From Gammaproteobacteria bacterium (lineage in GTDB: Bacteria; Pseudomonadota; Gammaproteobacteria; Arenicellales; JAOTYS01): a stretch of DNA of 9,427 nt. The stretch spans positions 1 to 9,427 of the forward strand of contig JAOTYS010000153.1 of the NCBI GenBank assembly GCA_029861795.1, in the 5' to 3' direction. The notes below the pieces were generated by a model that was not told where the DNA came from, did no database searches, and saw only the letters and a list, made by a program, of their open reading frames with translations. Made by a program: the position numbers and the translations under genes. Below, piece by piece: positions 5,737 through 9,427 of the stretch (positions within the stretch are counted from its first letter, which is position 1; every line of letters begins with the position of its first letter).

Positions 5737-6786
5737 ATGGACGAGAACAAACGGAAAGCACTTCAGGCCGCATTAGGGCAAATTGAGCGGCAATTTGGCA
5801 AAGGATCTGTCATGCGTTTAGGAGACGCTGAAGTGACAGGCGACATCGGCGTGATCCCTACCGGGTCCCTCGGTCTGGATATGGCGCTAGGGGTCGGCGG
5901 TCTTCCCAAAGGGCGTGTCGCGGAAATCTACGGCCCGGAGTCATCGGGTAAGACGACATTGACCCTGTCAGTGGTTGCGCAAGCCCAAAAACTAGGGGGC
6001 ACCGCAGCCTTTATCGATGCAGAGCACGCCCTGGACGCAGGTTACGCTGAGAGACTTGGTGTAGCCGTGGACGATCTACTGGTGTCTCAGCCGGATACCG
6101 GCGAGCAAGCGCTAGAAATCGCCGACATGTTGGTGCGATCGGCCGCAGTGGATGTGGTGGCGGTGGACTCTGTAGCGGCGCTGACCCCCAAAGCCGAGAT
6201 AGAGGGAGAGATGGGCGACTCCCACATGGGACTGCAGGCGCGTCTAATGTCCCAGGCTTTGAGAAAACTGACGGCAAACATCAAACGATCCAATACCCTG
6301 GTCATATTCATTAATCAGATTCGCATGAAGATAGGGGTGATGTTTGGTAACCCCGAGACAACCACGGGCGGCAATGCGTTGAAGTTTTACTCGTCGGTTC
6401 GACTCGACATCCGCCGCATTGGCGCCATCAAGAAAGGCGACGAGGTGCTCGGTAACCACACCCGAGTAAAGGTGGTGAAAAACAAGGTCGCACCTCCGTT
6501 CAAGCAATGTGAGTTCGATATCTTATACAACGAGGGAATCTCCCACGAGGGTGAGCTCATCGATATGGGTGTAGAAGCCAAGGCGGTCGAGAAGTCCGGT
6601 GCCTGGTATAGCTACAAGGGAGACCGTATCGGCCAGGGTCGTGATAACGCCAGGCAGTTTCTCAAGGAACACCCCGACAAAGGCGCCGAGATCGAATCCG
6701 CCATAAGAGAGACAATGGGTTTCAAGAGTGCTGCCCCGCTCATTGTACCAGCCGTAATCGAGAGCCCCGAGCAGGTCGAAGCGTAG
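5737..6786 (+). CDS. recA: Recombinase A
   Basis: Complete 349-residue RecA, the ATP-dependent strand-exchange protein that coats single-stranded DNA, drives homologous recombination and stimulates LexA self-cleavage in the SOS response. Visible features: N-terminal helix [20 protein letters not shown], the [11 protein letters not shown] strand (42-52), Walker A GPESSGKT (66-73), the catalytic Glu region IDAEHALD (93-100, E96), Walker [11 protein letters not shown] (140-149, D144), DNA-binding loop L1 (about [12 protein letters not shown], 154-165), [20 protein letters not shown] (193-212) containing loop L2, and a C-terminal domain ending in an acidic tail. The frame is open further upstream to 5686, but ATG 5737 has a Shine-Dalgarno GGAG (5724-5727) and matches the universal RecA start. 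No intein or internal frame break is present. recX begins 7 bases after its stop. Confidence 0.99.
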   Translation: MDENKRKALQAALGQIERQFGKGSVMRLGDAEVTGDIGVIPTGSLGLDMALGVGGLPKGRVAEIYGPESSGKTTLTLSVVAQAQKLGGTAAFIDAEHALDAGYAERLGVAVDDLLVSQPDTGEQALEIADMLVRSAAVDVVAVDSVAALTPKAEIEGEMGDSHMGLQARLMSQALRKLTANIKRSNTLVIFINQIRMKIGVMFGNPETTTGGNALKFYSSVRLDIRRIGAIKKGDEVLGNHTRVKVVKNKVAPPFKQCEFDILYNEGISHEGELIDMGVEAKAVEKSGAWYSYKGDRIGQGRDNARQFLKEHPDKGAEIESAIRETMGFKSAAPLIVPAVIESPEQVEA

Positions 6787-6793
6787 CACCAGA

Positions 6794-7267
6794 TTGTCCG
6801 ATATCAGAGAGCTCTCGAGTAAAGCTCGCAACGCGGCGATGGAGATGTTGTCGCGTCGCGAGCACGCCGAGCACGAATTGACAATCAAGCTCATCGCCAA
6901 GGGCTACCATAGCTCTGTAGTGGTTCCTCTGATCGCCGATCTAAAGGCGCAGAATCTGCTGTCAGATGAGCGCTTCTCTGAAGCCGTGCTCCACGTCCGC
7001 AATCGACGCGGGTACGGGCCACTGCACATTGTTCGAGAGCTTAAGCAGAAGGGAGTTGACGACGCTTTGATTGACCGCTTAATCGATCCCGATGCAGTGT
7101 GCTGGATTACGGCAGTGCGTGAAGTGCGGCGCAAAAAGTATGGTGAGCGTACCCCTAAGGACTATCGCGAATGGACACGTCAAGCACGTTTTTTGCAGAG
7201 TCGCGGGTTCACCACTGAACAAATTCGTCGGGCCATGGACCGTGAAGATCTTGATGATCTGGGTTGA
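6794..7267 (+). CDS. recX: RecA regulatory protein RecX
   Basis: A 157-residue RecX family protein, an alpha-helical three-repeat protein that binds the groove of the RecA filament and limits filament growth and ATPase/coprotease activity. Signature stretches are LSRREHAEHELTIKL (19-33), LLSDERFSEAVLHVRNRRG (55-73), and GYGPLHIVRELKQKGV (73-88), followed by RFLQSRGFTTEQIRRAM (132-148) in the third repeat. The start is a TTG at 6794, 7 bases after the recA stop. The alternative ATG at 6839 would remove part of the first helix that aligns with E. coli RecX, so I prefer TTG. It has no evident promoter of its own and a weak ribosome binding site. A poor start codon after recA fits the usual low RecX to RecA ratio, which is inference. 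alaS follows after 6 bases. Confidence 0.94.
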   Translation: MSDIRELSSKARNAAMEMLSRREHAEHELTIKLIAKGYHSSVVVPLIADLKAQNLLSDERFSEAVLHVRNRRGYGPLHIVRELKQKGVDDALIDRLIDPDAVCWITAVREVRRKKYGERTPKDYREWTRQARFLQSRGFTTEQIRRAMDREDLDDLG

Positions 7268-7273
7268 GTTTCA

Positions 7274-9427
7274 ATGAAGACTACAGAGATCCGGCAAACC
7301 TTCATCGACTTCTTTAAGAGTCGTGGTCATGAACATGTTCCCAGTAGTTCGCTAGTGCCCGCCAACGATCCGACGTTGTTGTTCGTGAACTCAGGAATGG
7401 TTCAGTTTAAGGACGTACTCCTAGGACTTGAGAAGAGACCTTACTCAAGAGCGGTGACCACCCAGCGCTGCGTGCGGGCGGGCGGAAAACACAACGACTT
7501 AGAAAACGTTGGTTATACCGGCCGTCATCATACGTTCTTTGAGATGTTGGGAAACTTTAGTTTCGGCGATTATTTTAAACACGAGGCAATCCAATTCACA
7601 TGGGAATTACTCACTGAAGTCTTCAATTTGCCTAAGGAGCGGTTATGGGTCACGGTGTTCGAAGAGGACGACGAGGCGGCGCGTATCTGGCTAGATGAGG
7701 TCGGGGTCGATAGTAAACGCTTCGCCCGGATCGGCATGCACGATAACTTTTGGTCGATGGGCGACACCGGCCCATGCGGGCCGTGTACTGAGGTTTTCTA
7801 TGATCATGGTCCTAAGGTAGCGGGGGGACCTCCGGGGAGTGCTGACGCCGACGGTGATCGCTATGTTGAGATCTGGAATCTAGTGTTCATGCAGTTCAAC
7901 CGGGACGATCAAGGCAGAATGAGTCCCTTGCCAAAACCTTCAGTGGATACGGGCATGGGACTGGAGCGTATCGCCGCGGTGATGCAGGGAGTTCACAGCA
8001 ACTATGACATCGACTTATTTCGGAGCCTAATGCAAGCCGCTGCCGAGTTGGCGGGACTGAAACATACCGATAACGATTCGCTGCGGGTGATTGCCGACCA
8101 CATTCGCGCCTGTGCCTTTTTAGTCGCCGACGGCGTAACCCCTTCTAATGAAGGTCGCGGCTATGTGTTACGCCGTATCATCCGCCGCGCCGCGCGTCAT
8201 GGTTACGAGCTGGGCTTGCGAGAGCCTTTCTTCTATAAGCTGGTGGATCCGCTCGATGCGGAAATGGGTCGGGCTTTTCCGGAGTTGCCTAAGGCGCGAG
8301 ATCACATTGAGCTCGTACTGAGACAAGAAGAACAACGTTTTGCCGAAACCTTAGAACAGGGCATGAGAATACTCGATCACAGTCTTGCAAACCTCTCGGG
8401 TAAGCGGCTCGCTGGTGATACCGTGTTCAAACTTTACGACACCTATGGATTCCCGGTGGACTTGACCGAGGATTATGCGCGTAAGCAGGGCGTAAGCGTC
8501 GACCTGGCCGGGTACGAGCGCGAGATGACAGCACAACGCGAACGCGGTCGTGCAGCGTCTACTTTTAAAGTGAATCTCAGTGCCGATGGCATCGTCGTTA
8601 ACGATGCAGAATTCACTGGCTACGATACCACCGAGGATGAAGCCACGGTGCAGCAGATCCTGGTCGATCATGGTGAAGTCGATACCATCCGCGCCGATCA
8701 GGAGGGCGTTATCTATCTCGATAAGACGCCGTTTTATGCCGAAGCGGGTGGGCAGGTTGGAGACCATGGTTGGTTGCGCACCAAAGACGCCGTCTTTGTG
8801 GTGAATGACACGCAAAAAGCGCATGCGCATATTGGCACGTTGGAGCAGGGCGAGATCAGCGTCGGTGACCGGGTGCAAGCGGAGGTCGATGCCGACAAAC
8901 GTCAGGCCACGGTGCACAACCATTCAGCCACACATTTGTTGCATGCGGCGCTCAAAAAAGTGTTGGGCCCCCATGTAGTACAAAAAGGATCGCTGGTGGA
9001 GGCACCCCGGTTGCGTTTCGATTTTTCGCATCCCGAACCGTTGATGGCGATACAGCTGACGGAAATTGAGCAACTGGTGAATAAAGAAATCCGAGCGAAT
9101 CGGCCGGCGCAAACGTGCATCATGCCGCTCGACGAGGCTCTCGACTCGGGCGCAGAGGCGTTGTTCGGCGAAAAGTACGATGAACAGGTGCGTGTTGTAG
9201 CGATGGGGAGTTTTTCGACAGAGCTTTGCGGGGGCACACATGTCAGCCGTACCGGTGACATTGGGCTATTCAAGATCGTCTCGGAAGGCGGCATCGCCGC
9301 CGGCGTTCGCCGGATCGAGGCGCGAACTGGACAAGGCGCCTGGGACTATCTTGCCGCGCAGGACCACAAGGTACTGCAAATCGCAGACATGGTGAACGCG
9401 GGGGCCGACGAGATCACTGCGAAGGTG
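7274..9427 (+). CDS. alaS: Alanyl-tRNA synthetase, 3' end beyond the window
   Basis: 718 codons without a stop, of a usual 870-880, so the oligomerisation (C-Ala/DHHA1) end lies outside. The class II synthetase charges tRNA-Ala and clears mischarged Ser/Gly. Present are the N-terminal catalytic core beginning [20 protein letters not shown], motif 1 region [10 protein letters not shown] (93-102), [10 protein letters not shown], and motif 3 region GMGLERI (227-233). The tRNA-recognition helices follow ([17 protein letters not shown]), then the editing domain with its zinc-type residues H550xxxH554 in HNHSATHLL and C652xxxH656 in CGGTH. The 98-residue gap from H554 to C652 equals the E. coli spacing (568 to 666). 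The start ATG at 7274 lies 6 bases after recX, with a weak GGGTTGAG ribosome binding region overlapping the recX end, which suggests translational coupling. Location after recX is the common proteobacterial order. Confidence 0.98.
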   Translation, partial: MKTTEIRQTFIDFFKSRGHEHVPSSSLVPANDPTLLFVNSGMVQFKDVLLGLEKRPYSRAVTTQRCVRAGGKHNDLENVGYTGRHHTFFEMLGNFSFGDYFKHEAIQFTWELLTEVFNLPKERLWVTVFEEDDEAARIWLDEVGVDSKRFARIGMHDNFWSMGDTGPCGPCTEVFYDHGPKVAGGPPGSADADGDRYVEIWNLVFMQFNRDDQGRMSPLPKPSVDTGMGLERIAAVMQGVHSNYDIDLFRSLMQAAAELAGLKHTDNDSLRVIADHIRACAFLVADGVTPSNEGRGYVLRRIIRRAARHGYELGLREPFFYKLVDPLDAEMGRAFPELPKARDHIELVLRQEEQRFAETLEQGMRILDHSLANLSGKRLAGDTVFKLYDTYGFPVDLTEDYARKQGVSVDLAGYEREMTAQRERGRAASTFKVNLSADGIVVNDAEFTGYDTTEDEATVQQILVDHGEVDTIRADQEGVIYLDKTPFYAEAGGQVGDHGWLRTKDAVFVVNDTQKAHAHIGTLEQGEISVGDRVQAEVDADKRQATVHNHSATHLLHAALKKVLGPHVVQKGSLVEAPRLRFDFSHPEPLMAIQLTEIEQLVNKEIRANRPAQTCIMPLDEALDSGAEALFGEKYDEQVRVVAMGSFSTELCGGTHVSRTGDIGLFKIVSEGGIAAGVRRIEARTGQGAWDYLAAQDHKVLQIADMVNAGADEITAKV

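Noticed and set aside
6523..6900. 125-codon minus-strand open frame across the recA-recX junction
   Set aside because: Antisense to conserved recA and recX coding sequence; no independent support.
8351..8923. 190-codon minus-strand open frame
   Set aside because: It lies wholly inside alaS antisense to well-conserved codons, so it is a shadow frame.
1..9427. CRISPR array, complete insertion sequence, defence or toxin-antitoxin module
   Set aside because: No regularly spaced repeats, transposase motifs, terminal inverted repeats or paired small toxin/antitoxin genes were seen on either strand.

Overview
The window looks like a chromosomal segment of a gammaproteobacterium with moderate GC content. 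The strongest evidence is the gene order pncC (cinA C-terminal type) - thpR - recA - recX - alaS, a standard gammaproteobacterial recA neighbourhood. The protein sequences of RecA, PncC and RecX also resemble those of E. coli-like and purple-sulfur-type relatives. I cannot name a genus.

Layout: positions 1-58 hold the possible 3' end of a plus-strand gene. A minus-strand hemerythrin-domain gene follows (211-762), then about 725 bases without a convincing gene (763-1487). That gap has the most unexplained structure: a decayed-looking open frame, two adjacent palindromes, a tRNA-Lys(UUU) fragment, the second copy of a 69-bp repeat whose first copy lies at 102-170, and a perfect 13-bp tandem duplication. 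From 1488 on all genes are on the plus strand: a complete secreted M16A (pitrilysin-like) zinc protease, then pncC, thpR, recA, recX and the first 718 codons of alaS, which leaves the window at 9427. The cluster is compact, with gaps of 12 nt (pncC-thpR), 7 nt (recA-recX) and 6 nt (recX-alaS). The only substantial internal gap is the 201 bases before recA, which carry its leader and presumably its promoter.

How the genes fit together: RecA and RecX are the recombinase/SOS activator and its modulator. PncC deamidates nicotinamide mononucleotide, which NAD-dependent DNA ligase releases. ThpR is a 2H-phosphoesterase acting on RNA 2',3'-cyclic phosphates. AlaRS is a housekeeping enzyme that commonly follows recX. 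The M16 protease is predicted to be periplasmic and to degrade peptides, with no obvious functional link to the recA block. The hemerythrin protein probably binds a di-iron centre and O2 or related ligands.

I found no CRISPR array, complete insertion sequence, intact tRNA/rRNA gene or defence island. The coding part is ordinary. The observations worth following are the repeat/tRNA-remnant region around the hemerythrin gene and the lack of a recognisable LexA box before recA.
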